64,000 nt of DNA from Trichomonas vaginalis G3 (Eukaryota; Parabasalia; Trichomonadida; Trichomonadidae): the NCBI RefSeq assembly GCF_026262505.1, contig NC_067204.1, positions 18,578,165 through 18,642,164 on the forward strand, in the 5' to 3' direction. The notes under the pieces were generated by a model. That model worked only from the letters and a program-made list of their open reading frames with translations. It searched no databases and was not told the DNA's origin. The position numbers were made by a program, and so were the translations under genes. The number at the start of each line of letters is the position of its first letter. The first letter of the stretch is position 1. Positions 54,155-62,171 of the stretch are shown here, in pieces.

Positions 54155-54594
54155 TTCCTGTCGGAAGGAAGAGTTCTTCCAGTTGTCAAGAAATTTTTTC
54201 CTGTCGGAAGGAAGAGTTCTTCAGTTGGAAGGATTTTCCTGTTGGAAAGAAAAATTTTTCCTGTTGGAAGGAAGGACTTTTCCTGTTGGAAAGAAAAATT
54301 TTTCCTGTTGGAAGGAAGAACTTTTCCTGAAGGTCGGCCAAAAAGTTCTCAATTTTCGAAAATTTGAATGGTTTACGACGGACAAAAGAAAAAATTTTTC
54401 CTGTCGGAAAGAAAAACTTTTCCTGTTGGAAAGAAAAATTTTTCCTGTTGGAAGGAAGAGTTCTTCCTGTTGGAAGGAAGGACTTTTCCTGTTGGAAAGA
54501 AAAACTTTTCCTGTTGGAAAGAAAAACTTTTCCTGTTGGAAAGAAAAACTTTTCCTGTTGGAAGGAAGGACTTTTCCTGTTGGAAGGAAGGACT
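54155..54594. repeat. 22-bp quasi-palindromic minisatellite
   Basis: Units like TTTTCCTGTTGGAAAGAAAA with C/G and G/A variants. Each unit contains TTTTCC...GGAAAG, so it can fold on itself. It fills the gap after the ATPase gene. The many open frames here are products of the repeat, not genes. Confidence 0.85.
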
Positions 54595-54681
54595 CGGAAT
54601 GCCAGAAGGACTCGGACAAGACAATTTACCTTATAGAGCTACCTGAGCCATCTTTGGTGTCAAGCTTGAAAAATAAACGCT

Positions 54682-55296
54682 TTACATGTATTTTTCAGCA
54701 ACTTCGTCAAATAATTTTATAGCTTTAGCTATCTCATCTACTTCAAACGTTTCTTTACCTTTCGTGGGAGCACCATACATTTTCTCAAACTTTTCAAGCA
54801 GTTCTGTTTCAGCAGCTCTCATATCGTTAACAAACGCAACCTTAACTCTATTGACTATACTGTCATATCTTTGAGTTATATTAAATGTTCTTCCTATCTT
54901 ATATCTCTTTGTATTGAAGTCCTTCGGTTTCTGAACGATATAAAGTAAGCCTTCACTGCAACGTTCCGTATCGAATGAACCATATGTTATGAAATTATAT
55001 CCAACAACTGGGTCAATCCAGAACAAAACTATTGGTATAAGACTTTTGTCTATAAGATATGTTCTTGTTCCATAGAATCTTACCGATATCATAAGCTCAG
55101 GATTTTTTGTCAAAATTTTCTGAGTAGAAGCATTTCTAACCCAGTCGTGGGATGTTTTCTTTTCAGATAGTGTTAAAATGTCTGACAAAGAATATTTGTT
55201 GTATTTCTTTGAGTATCTTACGTTTAAATCACCAATTCTAACCACTTTGGTCTCATTGTCTATCTTTTTAACTGTTTCAAACTCAATGTTTGTCAT
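54682..55296 (-). CDS. KilA-N-like / T5orf172 (GIY-YIG-like) protein
   Basis: 204 residues, intact. N-terminal part (VRYSKKYNKYSLSDILTLSE...HDWVRN) has KilA-N-like character. The C-terminal part (GLLYIVQKPKDFNTKRYKIGRT, NITQRYDSI, AETELLEKFEKMYG, KGKETFEVDE) follows the T5orf172/MUG113 pattern, a GIY-YIG nuclease relative of large DNA viruses and phages. Probably a DNA-binding nuclease, possibly a selfish gene within the element. Catalytic residues of GIY-YIG cannot be assigned with certainty. Start region is the element type. Confidence 0.6.
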   Translation of the reverse strand: MTNIEFETVKKIDNETKVVRIGDLNVRYSKKYNKYSLSDILTLSEKKTSHDWVRNASTQKILTKNPELMISVRFYGTRTYLIDKSLIPIVLFWIDPVVGYNFITYGSFDTERCSEGLLYIVQKPKDFNTKRYKIGRTFNITQRYDSIVNRVKVAFVNDMRAAETELLEKFEKMYGAPTKGKETFEVDEIAKAIKLFDEVAEKYM

Positions 55297-55335
55297 TTCC
55301 TGTTCTTACATACAAAATAAAAAAAATATTTTAAA
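55297..55335 (-). promoter_or_regulatory. Element-type start region
   Basis: On the minus strand AAAATATTTTTTTTATTTTG followed about 19 nt later by ATG at 55296. Same core as at 50963 and 62172. Confidence 0.5.
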
Positions 55336-55378
55336 AAAACTAGCGTTAGTTTTTTATTTTTTCTATCTTGAGGAAATT

Positions 55379-55680
55379 CACGATTTTCATAAGCGTAGTA
55401 TATGGTAAACGCTATTTTTTTTACGAAGTGTTAAAGTTCACTTCGTAAAAATTTCACGATTTTCATAAGCGTAGTATATGGTAAACGTCATTTTTTTGAC
55501 GAAGTGCAAAAGTTCTCTTCGTAAAAATTTCACGATTTTCATAAGCGTAGTATATGGTAAACGCTATTTTTTTGACGAAGTGCAAAAGTTCACTTCGTAA
55601 AAATTTCACGATTTTCATAAGCGTAGTATATGGTAAACGTCATTTTTTTGACGAAGTGCAAAAGTTCTCTTCGTAAAAAA
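55379..55680. repeat. 76-bp tandem array with hairpins, four copies
   Basis: Copies start at 55379, 55455, 55531 and 55607, exactly 76 bp apart. Each has CACGATTTTCATAAGCGTAG and, near its end, ACGAAGTG...CACTTCGT. Copies 1 and 3 share GCTAT and a full 8-bp stem; copies 2 and 4 share GTCAT and CTCTTCGT, shortening the stem to 6 bp. The stem matches the hairpin at 27373-27400. Confidence 0.9.
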
Positions 55681-55720
55681 AATACAGTTATATCATGAAA
55701 TTTGGTCATTTTTCCAGCAA

Positions 55721-56040
55721 AAATATATTTAGGTGTGCCTATGTGCCTATGTGCCTCGGTCAAATGAACTTCTCTTAAAATTACTGACAACAAGACATTT
55801 TGACAACAACACAGGAAATAGATTTCATCGTATATGTTTTGTTGAGACTTCATCGTCAATGAGCGTAAATCAGACAAAAAATATATTTTAGGTGGAACCA
55901 GGTCACCAGGTCACCAGGTCAAATGAACTTCTCTTAAAATTACTGACAACACGACATTTTGACAACAACACAGGAAATAGACTTCTTCGTAAATGTTTTG
56001 TCAAACATGAGTGTAAATCAGGCAAAAATATATTTCTACC
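55721..56040. repeat. Two direct copies of a cassette with triple 8-bp repeats
   Basis: Copy i (from 55721) has GTGCCTAT, GTGCCTAT, GTGCCTCG at 55735-55758. Copy ii (from 55881) has CCAGGTCA three times at 55898-55921. In both, AAATATATTT(T)AGGTG precedes, and AAATGAACTTCTCTTAAAAT, then a CATTTTGACAACAACACAGG block, follows. So the flanks are conserved while the 8-bp unit is swapped. Confidence 0.85.
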
Positions 56041-56048
56041 ATAAAGTT

Positions 56049-56945
56049 TCATAAGCGTTTTACATGGTATGTACGATGTATATTTGAAATCCTAAACAGT
56101 TTTGTAGCTTCTATTTCTTCTGTCAGTACATCGAATGTTTTAACAATGCCGAAGGTTTCTTTATATTTCTTCTTGACATCTGAAAGAAGGAAATCGTCAG
56201 CTGTTGGATAGTTTTTGTTCAGAAATGTCAACATGTCCATTTTATCCTCTGCTGGTTTCTCTGCTTCTTTCTTTAAGTCAGCATAGTCTTTTCTCATACG
56301 TTCTATCTCTTTGACGGAGTAGTTATATTTCCTTGTTGCTGCTTTACATTTAGAACATTGTGGGTTCATTTTTGCGTTATATTCTGAAACCTTACCTGCA
56401 AGTATGACTAAGGCGTAAATGGTTTTCTTTAACTCAAAGGCTGCTGGTTTTATTTGTCCGTTCCATACTTTACCTCTTCTATCCTCACCTCTTATCTGCA
56501 AGACACACTCAGCAACTAACGAAACAAAGTTGTCGTAGGTCTTAAACTCCTCCGATTTATATATGTCCATGAAATATACCATATCGCAGTCTTTGTGGTT
56601 GCAATGAAATCCAAGAAACTCATAGTTTACATTACGTATGAACTTCTTAATTTCAACTGAGTCAGTTGCTTTGACTTCTATTTCATCGAATTCTGGAATA
56701 GTGAGCTTTTGTTGTTGTATTTCAGGAAGTTTAGGTAGATGGTCGATGAGGTCCTGCATTTCATAAAGATACTGTTCATTTGTTTCATCTTTCGCACTAC
56801 AGGTGAGATCTCCTTGGAGAAGTTCTTGCTTTATCTTCTGGATTTCTGTTTCGAAAGTATATGAAGAAGGAATGAAGCTTTTCATCTCTACTAACATTGA
56901 AGTTGGGTTCATGACTAACGAGTTTGGTGCTGTTGTTGCTAACAT
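56049..56945 (-). CDS. Element hypothetical protein with Cys pairs, 298 aa
   Basis: Intact. Helical N-terminal half, then CNHKDCDMVYFMDIY and later CSKCKAATRKY, two Cys-rich spots that could bind zinc. The C-terminal 70 residues (FLNKNYPTADDFLLSDVKKKYKETFG...) resemble a winged-helix DNA-binding end. It lies between two oppositely oriented sets of the iteron cassette. Not recognised as a named family; a DNA-binding role is inference. Confidence 0.5.
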   Translation of the reverse strand: MLATTAPNSLVMNPTSMLVEMKSFIPSSYTFETEIQKIKQELLQGDLTCSAKDETNEQYLYEMQDLIDHLPKLPEIQQQKLTIPEFDEIEVKATDSVEIKKFIRNVNYEFLGFHCNHKDCDMVYFMDIYKSEEFKTYDNFVSLVAECVLQIRGEDRRGKVWNGQIKPAAFELKKTIYALVILAGKVSEYNAKMNPQCSKCKAATRKYNYSVKEIERMRKDYADLKKEAEKPAEDKMDMLTFLNKNYPTADDFLLSDVKKKYKETFGIVKTFDVLTEEIEATKLFRISNIHRTYHVKRL

Positions 56946-56980
56946 GTTCTTACAATAAAAATAAAAAATATTTTTTTTTA
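56946..56980 (-). promoter_or_regulatory. Element-type start region
   Basis: Minus strand reads AAAATATTTTTTATTTTTAT then TGTAAGAAC and ATG at 56945. Confidence 0.5.
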
Positions 56981-57010
56981 AAAAAACTAACTTTTTTTAT
57001 TTCAGCACAA

Positions 57011-57450
57011 AATTCAAGAGTTTTGGTTGAAAAATACGGTGGGGCCAAAAATGGCTCGACCTCAAAACAAGCATTTTGTGAAGAATATACCAACCGCCGG
57101 AATTCCGGCGGTTGCTTTTTCAGCACAAAATTCAAGAGTTTTGCGTGTTTTCTACGATGTTGTCAAAATGTCGTGTTGTCTCGCTTTTTCAGAGAAGTTA
57201 AAATTACCTGGTGACCTGGTGACCTGGTTCCACCTAAAATATATTTTTGCCGAATTCAAGAGTTTTGGTTGAAAAATACGGTGGGGCCAAAAATGGCTCG
57301 ACCTCAAAACAAGCATTTTGTGAAGAATATACCAACCCGCGGAATTCCGGCGGTTGCTTTTTTTATACAAAATTCAAGAGTTTTGGTTGAAAAAACAGTA
57401 CAAGACTAGTTCTGAGATCTCACCACTTCACCTAAAATATATTTTTGCCG
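57011..57450. repeat. Palindrome-bearing repeat, tandem copies A and B
   Basis: Two direct copies of about 244 bp (from 57011 and 57255) beginning TTCAAGAGTTTTGGTTGAAA. Each holds CATTTTGTGAAGAATATACC and a 24-bp palindrome. Copy A palindrome 57091-57114 is perfect (CAACCGCCGGAA twice, inverted). Copy B, 57333-57356, has left half CAACCCGCGGAA and right half of the A type. Copy A also carries inverted TGACCTGG repeats at 57204-57227, the complement of copy ii at 55898. Confidence 0.9.
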
Positions 57451-57474
57451 AATTCAATAAAAAAAATGGTTCAT

Positions 57475-58135
57475 TTACTCACAATATTTTTGTACAAAAC
57501 GACCCCAAACTTTTAACCTCTCTTCTGCAGCTTCTAATGAAATTTTAGCGAGTTCATATTCTCTAAATTCTCTCTTTAAATCTTCTTGTTCCCATTGGTC
57601 TAGTTCGTATGGAGAATCTCTATAACCAGAACATATCTCACGTTCATGTTCTATTTGTTTTTCATGCATTTTTCTAACTTCTTGTTCGAACAAAGGTTTT
57701 GCATTCTCTACTGTATCTTCAAGTTCTTCTTCATCTAATTTCTCATGAACTTTCTTGTCTATGAAGTCCAGAATTTTTCCAACTGCTATACAATATTTTG
57801 GAGAAGCCCACATTGCTATATAGTTTACGAGTCTTGGGTCTACATACATTCCTCTAACCTGTTTGATTTCATCCGGAATTCCTGCATGAATTTTATATAA
57901 AAAGCAACCCGCGGAATTCCGCGGGTTGGTATATTTCACAAAATGCCGTATAATACTCTTCCCAGGACTTATTTTCCAACAACCTTCTAAAGTCTTTCCC
58001 AAACTGCTGACATATCTTTGTTGCATTTATATAACCATCCTTGTCTCTACGTAAGACTTCAATACCGTTGTAAGTGCCTTTTGTGAATGTTTCGCCATTA
58101 GATTTGTTCGTGAACGTTTTTGCTTCGACTGTCAT
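57475..58135 (-). pseudogene. KilA-N domain protein, frame change at internal palindrome
   Basis: Start MTVEAKTFTNKSNGET at 58135, after an element-type start region. The KilA-N domain is clear: YNGIEVLRRDKDGYINATKIC, KDFRRLLENKSWEEYY, and in the second half VRGMYVDPRLVNYIAMWASPKYCIAVGKIL. A helical Glu-rich C-terminus follows. Between the halves the gene contains palindrome D (57905-57928), where the frame changes; here the flank is two bases shorter than in copies A-C. KilA-N proteins are DNA-binding proteins of viruses and phages. The palindrome is read as coding in both halves' frames, so it may be an in-frame insertion later damaged. Confidence 0.75.
57905..57928. repeat. Palindrome copy D, inverted, inside KilA-N gene
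   Basis: Perfect 24-bp palindrome of half-site CAACCCGCGGAA. The flanks (GCATTTTGTGAA and GTTGCTTTTT on the minus strand) match copies A, B and C in reverse orientation. Confidence 0.9.
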
Positions 58136-58172
58136 TTTCAGTACGTACAATAAAAATAAAAAATATTTTTGG
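58136..58172 (-). promoter_or_regulatory. Element-type start region
   Basis: Minus strand AAAAATATTTTTTATTTTTA then TTGTACGTACTGAAA and ATG at 58135. It contains the palindrome GTACGTAC. Confidence 0.5.
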
Positions 58173-58235
58173 GTGGCTTAACCGTCGGACATCCGTTTGT
58201 GGCTTAACCGTCGGACATTCGTTTGTGGCTTAACC
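58173..58235. repeat. 26-bp tandem repeat
   Basis: GTGGCTTAACCGTCGGACAT units start at 58173, 58199 and 58225 (the third is partial), then run into the palindrome repeat copy C. Confidence 0.8.
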
Positions 58236-58410
58236 TCAAAACAAGCATTTTGTGAAGAATATACCAACCGCCGGAATTCCGCGGGTTGCTTTTTTTATAC
58301 AAAATTCAAGAGTTTTGCGTGTTTTCTACGATGTTGTCAAAATGTCGTGTTGTCACACTTTTTCAGAGAAGTTAAAATGACCGAGGCACATGGGCACATA
58401 GGCACACCTA
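58230..58410. repeat. Palindrome-bearing repeat, copy C
   Basis: Palindrome 58265-58288 has left half CAACCGCCGGAA (A type) and right half of the D type. It is followed by the TGTCAAAATGTCGTGTTGTC block and the inverted repeats CGAGGCAC, ATGGGCAC, ATAGGCAC at 58382-58405, the complement of copy i at 55735-55758. Confidence 0.9.
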
Positions 58411-58437
58411 AAAAAACATCTAACCAAAACTCATTTT

Positions 58438-59298
58438 TCAATACTTTTTCAGCACTTTTCCGTAGTTGTATATGAAAGACAATTCGAGATAAAAGTCATA
58501 GTACAATGGAATAATATGCTGCACACCGTTTGTTGTGAACCAAACTTGAAAGTCAGAGAAACTGTTACTAGGTGGTTCGTAGAATTTAGAAGCAAAGTCA
58601 TAAAAGTCCTTACCGATACAAAGAAAACTGTTGTTGCTTGAACTGAAACTTGCATGACACATGACATTTTGAGGGTCAAACACGTTTCTATAAACTGTCA
58701 AATCTGCTGGTGGAAGTATAAAATTAAATGGACCATCTGGTGGTAATGGTTCGTTCTGGTTTAGTAACCGAAGAAATTGTGCCCAAGAACGCTTGTCTAC
58801 TCCCCAATATAAAAACTCTGTATCTCTTGGAGGGTTAATTTCAATCTTTTGAAATGAAACGGTTGAGTTCATCTTGTTATATTCTAGTTTCAGATAGTAT
58901 GTTCCATTTAGTAAAGAGTGGTATTTTTCTTGAAATTCCCAATAGTATTTGTTTATTTGAGTTTGAAAGTCATTTAGAGTTTTCTCAAGACTTTCGTCTG
59001 AACGAATTGTAAAGATTTTCATTTCGTCAAATTTTTCTATTAGACCATCAGAACCTTTATACTGACCATGAAAATATACTGCGAACATGAAGGCGTTCGT
59101 TCTATTTGAAAACAAAACTCTTCTAAATCCTATTGCCTTTGCATCTGAAGGACTTTGAAGCCAACGAATTGGATAGTCAAACCTATATGAACGGGATGAA
59201 ATTTCTTCATCTGATATAGTCCTACCGGCATTTGTGAAGATATAGTCTAACGGTTTTGTATCTGCTACTTTTGTTCTTTGTTTTTCAACCTGAAGCAT
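58438..59298 (-). CDS. Element structural-type protein, 286 aa
   Basis: Intact. Beta-rich with many aromatics (GRTISDEEISSRSYRFDYPIRWLQSP, HASFSSSNNSFLCIGKDFYDF, FSDFQVWFTTNGVQHIIPLYYDFYLELSF). The last segment recalls the C-terminal part of the candidate minor capsid proteins at 36405 and 50160. It may be a second minor capsid or vertex protein, but the match is only of pattern. Located between the KilA-N repeat block and the HNH gene. Confidence 0.4.
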   Translation of the reverse strand: MLQVEKQRTKVADTKPLDYIFTNAGRTISDEEISSRSYRFDYPIRWLQSPSDAKAIGFRRVLFSNRTNAFMFAVYFHGQYKGSDGLIEKFDEMKIFTIRSDESLEKTLNDFQTQINKYYWEFQEKYHSLLNGTYYLKLEYNKMNSTVSFQKIEINPPRDTEFLYWGVDKRSWAQFLRLLNQNEPLPPDGPFNFILPPADLTVYRNVFDPQNVMCHASFSSSNNSFLCIGKDFYDFASKFYEPPSNSFSDFQVWFTTNGVQHIIPLYYDFYLELSFIYNYGKVLKKY

Positions 59299-59346
59299 TT
59301 CATATATGTAAAAATATATGGTTTTAAAAAATGTTTTAAAAACGTT

Positions 59347-59931
59347 TTAAAATGGTATGCCATATAGCTTCTTGAATTTGTTAAGAAGTATTCGAACGTA
59401 TTTTCCATCTGTATCTCTAGCGTTTACATAAGCATAGCCCGCCTTAGTAAAATATACTTGTAATTTCCTATAGTTTACGCCGGTATAAAAGTAGAAAGAG
59501 TCTTGTTCTTCGCTATAGTAGTAAAACTCAAACATATGCTTACCATAGTCTCTAATTTCAATTGTTTCATCTTCTAGTTCGTCGACAAATTCGAATACAA
59601 TATCTCCAAATTTGCTTATGTTCTTACTGTTTTCAGAACGAGTGACCCAACGCAAGTTTTCAAGTCTATTGTCGTTTCTTATATGGTTTATATGGTCCAC
59701 ACACGGTAAATTGTTAGGGTTCGGTATAAAATGAGTTGCAATGACGACATGTTTAAGATAGTGTTTTCCACTCATCTTCATAGTAGTATATCCGTCATTT
59801 CGCTCCCATTCGCTTAAAACTCTTTTTGTCTCCTTTTTTCTGACTTCAAATGACTCACAACAGTGAATTTCATATTTCTCATCTAACAAACAAGTTTCCC
59901 AACGGTCTTCTCCAACAAACTCAGCGTACAT
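59347..59931 (-). CDS. NUMOD4/HNH-type endonuclease
   Basis: 194 residues, intact. The central part has the HNH homing-type pattern KHVVIATHFIPNP, CVDHINHIRNDNRLENLRWVT, then RSENSKN, preceded by a NUMOD4-like stretch (YEIHCCESFEVRKKE, DGYTTMKMSGKHY). The C-terminal region may bind DNA. Such enzymes are common selfish genes in phages and large DNA viruses. Beside polymerase and KilA-N genes it fits a mobile accessory gene of the element. Confidence 0.8.
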   Translation of the reverse strand: MYAEFVGEDRWETCLLDEKYEIHCCESFEVRKKETKRVLSEWERNDGYTTMKMSGKHYLKHVVIATHFIPNPNNLPCVDHINHIRNDNRLENLRWVTRSENSKNISKFGDIVFEFVDELEDETIEIRDYGKHMFEFYYYSEEQDSFYFYTGVNYRKLQVYFTKAGYAYVNARDTDGKYVRILLNKFKKLYGIPF

Positions 59932-59984
59932 TTCAAATAAAATAAAAAAATATATTTTTTAAAAAATGTTTTAAAAAATGTTTT

Positions 59985-60045
59985 ACTTCATGCAATGTTT
60001 TATTTCATGCAATGTTTTTATTTCATGCAATGTTTTATTTCTGTG
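59985..60045. repeat. 18-19-bp tandem repeat at polymerase 3' end
   Basis: TTTATTTCATGCAATGTTT is repeated about three times. The first unit encodes the last polymerase residues (EIKHCMK) and its stop; the others lie after the stop. Confidence 0.8.
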
Positions 60046-62171
60046 CCATCTTCAAGTATACCCCAATACTTACGCTTGGAGAGTACATGAACTTCGGAAA
60101 ATACCTTGTCTAGCTTAAAAAGGCCCATCTTTTCACCGACTAAACCCATTTCAATGAGTTTGTTATAGCCTTCTTCGTTCGTCATGAGTGCGTCAATGTT
60201 CTCATAGTAAACCTTGACTTTCGATTTGACTTCGGAGAAGAATTTGTTGTACTCGTCAAGGACTGCCTTTGCGAACTGAGGGTAAGACCAATGTTCGACA
60301 ATAGGTTTTAATGTGGTTACTAAGCCACTTTGACCTTGAGTGAATTCGTACTTCAAAACAAAAGGAGAAAACCTTTCAACAAAGTTGTCGACCTTCTCAT
60401 AATGTTTACTCTTCATCTCTTGAGGTTTCTTAATGGAATATCCCCATGTCGAATTCATAAGCAATTTGAGTGTCATTGCAAGTTTGGGGTTTGAAGCTTT
60501 CCTAATATCATACAGTTGTTGTATGACTTTTCCAACTGTATAGTTCCTTCCCGGGAACTCACCATCTTCGTTTGGAATTCCAGTCGGAATATATTGGACA
60601 AACCTCATGTACGCAGCGTTAAGGTCGACATAGTATATCTTTTCATCTGAGTCGAACTTGTCGCAACCAATTGGTCCAGTTTGTGGAAATTCAAGTGAGT
60701 CTCTTATCTTCTGAGAAACTTCTCCTGTTATCTCATAAACATCGTCGAAGCAACCTGTTTCATATAAAACCTTCTGACCTAACTCAGATGCTCTCCAATA
60801 CAATTTGACGTCAATTGGATGTCTCAATGGAAGTTTGTTTATAGCATCTTGAAGTTCTTGCAACCTCATTGGAAGTTCTTCTGGTTCAGGTTGGTATCCG
60901 AACATACCAACCCCTTGTGGAACTGTGTACTTCTTTTGTACTAGAACTTTGTCTGGAACAACTTTTGGTCTTGCTAACAATGAAAAGTTTGTTTCGTCTT
61001 TTGGTACAAAAGTTTCTGTCAGCTTGTCATCTGGAATTGGTTCCAACAAACCTTTCTCGAAAAGAATGTTAACAGCTCTGACAATGTTGCACTTACCTTT
61101 TCCGAACAATGGGTTTGTAAGACTTTCGTTCAACATGAAGTGGTTGTGGACAATTGCAATCTTCAACCATGGCAATTTGAAGTCAACAACATAGTCGTCA
61201 TGTGAAGAACCTTTAGCTGTAGGTATGTTGACTCGGATATTGACATTTGCCAACGGTGCAATTTTTGCCAATTGACCTCTGAGAATGTACCTTGTCTTCA
61301 CACATGACTCAAGATACTTCATCTTCTCATCTGAAACAAGACCTGAGTTCCTGAGACATGTAAGAATGCAAGGTTCGTTGACAATTTTTTCAATTGAATT
61401 GTAAATTCCATACCTTGTCAAGTCAATGTCAGACTTATTTCTGAAGGGGAAGTATCCAGCATGTTGTCTGACTGCTTGAGGGTTAGGTTGGTACCATTCG
61501 AACCTGACACTTGCAATCCCTTCAATCGCATTCAAAATGTCCGAGTCGGAGTCAACCATTTGTTCTCTCTTTGTAGTCTTGAAAGCGTCAAGAAGTTTTG
61601 CGGCTGTTGTGACATTGCCATGTGCATAGTATATATGACCATCCAAATCTGTTATGGTCAATCTGAGATTGTATCCTTTCTTATTTCCGTCTTGTATGGC
61701 AGCAAGTACACCCATGAAGCCTTCTTTGTTCTTTCCTTCGTCAAAGTTTACTGTAAAGGTTCGACCAGATGTAATTTTACTTCTAACTTCACGGTACTTC
61801 TCATATGCATATCTTGTTCTTTCCATGGGAGCATGTGCGTCTTCACCTTTTCCTTTTTTCCTTCTCAAAGGATGCAATTGTTCGTCATGTTTCCAATAGA
61901 ATCTGGCAAAGCCGTCGTGTCCTTCAACTTGAGGCTCAGTAACATCGAAAGGCATGTCCATAAGACGTTCTTCTTCTAACCTCTCTAGTCTGTTTGGATA
62001 ATTTGCACGTGCTGTTTCTAAGTCCATTTCATAGGTCAGACCAGCAAGTTTGTCATAGACTTTTATGGGTCTTCCCTTCCTATATTTAAAATTCTTCGAA
62101 ACTCTCCAACCATATCTTTGCAACTCTGCTTTTATTCTAGCAGACCTTCTGTCCATTCTATGTGGGGGCAT
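60018..62171 (-). CDS. Divergent family B DNA polymerase
   Basis: 717 residues, intact, start MPPHRMDRRSARIKAEL after a clear element start region. Basic N-terminus; a middle region (GYFPFRNKSDIDLTRYGIYN, CLRNSGLVSDEKMKYLE) of the type found in Maverick and organellar/viral polymerases. Palm motifs: IYYVDLNAAYMRF (motif A, about residue 515), KLLMNSTWGYSIKKP (motif B, about 570), VYYENIDALMTN (motif C, about 655). Motif C has Asn where YxDTD polymerases have the first Asp. I find no convincing 3'-5' exonuclease motifs, unlike the polymerase at 29151-32578. Replicates the element, if active; the motif C change makes this uncertain. Confidence 0.7.
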   Translation of the reverse strand: MPPHRMDRRSARIKAELQRYGWRVSKNFKYRKGRPIKVYDKLAGLTYEMDLETARANYPNRLERLEEERLMDMPFDVTEPQVEGHDGFARFYWKHDEQLHPLRRKKGKGEDAHAPMERTRYAYEKYREVRSKITSGRTFTVNFDEGKNKEGFMGVLAAIQDGNKKGYNLRLTITDLDGHIYYAHGNVTTAAKLLDAFKTTKREQMVDSDSDILNAIEGIASVRFEWYQPNPQAVRQHAGYFPFRNKSDIDLTRYGIYNSIEKIVNEPCILTCLRNSGLVSDEKMKYLESCVKTRYILRGQLAKIAPLANVNIRVNIPTAKGSSHDDYVVDFKLPWLKIAIVHNHFMLNESLTNPLFGKGKCNIVRAVNILFEKGLLEPIPDDKLTETFVPKDETNFSLLARPKVVPDKVLVQKKYTVPQGVGMFGYQPEPEELPMRLQELQDAINKLPLRHPIDVKLYWRASELGQKVLYETGCFDDVYEITGEVSQKIRDSLEFPQTGPIGCDKFDSDEKIYYVDLNAAYMRFVQYIPTGIPNEDGEFPGRNYTVGKVIQQLYDIRKASNPKLAMTLKLLMNSTWGYSIKKPQEMKSKHYEKVDNFVERFSPFVLKYEFTQGQSGLVTTLKPIVEHWSYPQFAKAVLDEYNKFFSEVKSKVKVYYENIDALMTNEEGYNKLIEMGLVGEKMGLFKLDKVFSEVHVLSKRKYWGILEDGTEIKHCMK

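Noticed and set aside
54066..54646. Overlapping Phe/Lys-rich frames
   Set aside because: Products of the 22-bp minisatellite.
55379..55680. CRISPR-like array
   Set aside because: Units are contiguous 76-bp tandem copies with no variable spacers, in a eukaryotic element.
56924..57548. Short frames over the palindrome repeats
   Set aside because: They cover intergenic repeat copies in changing frames, with no element-type start region.
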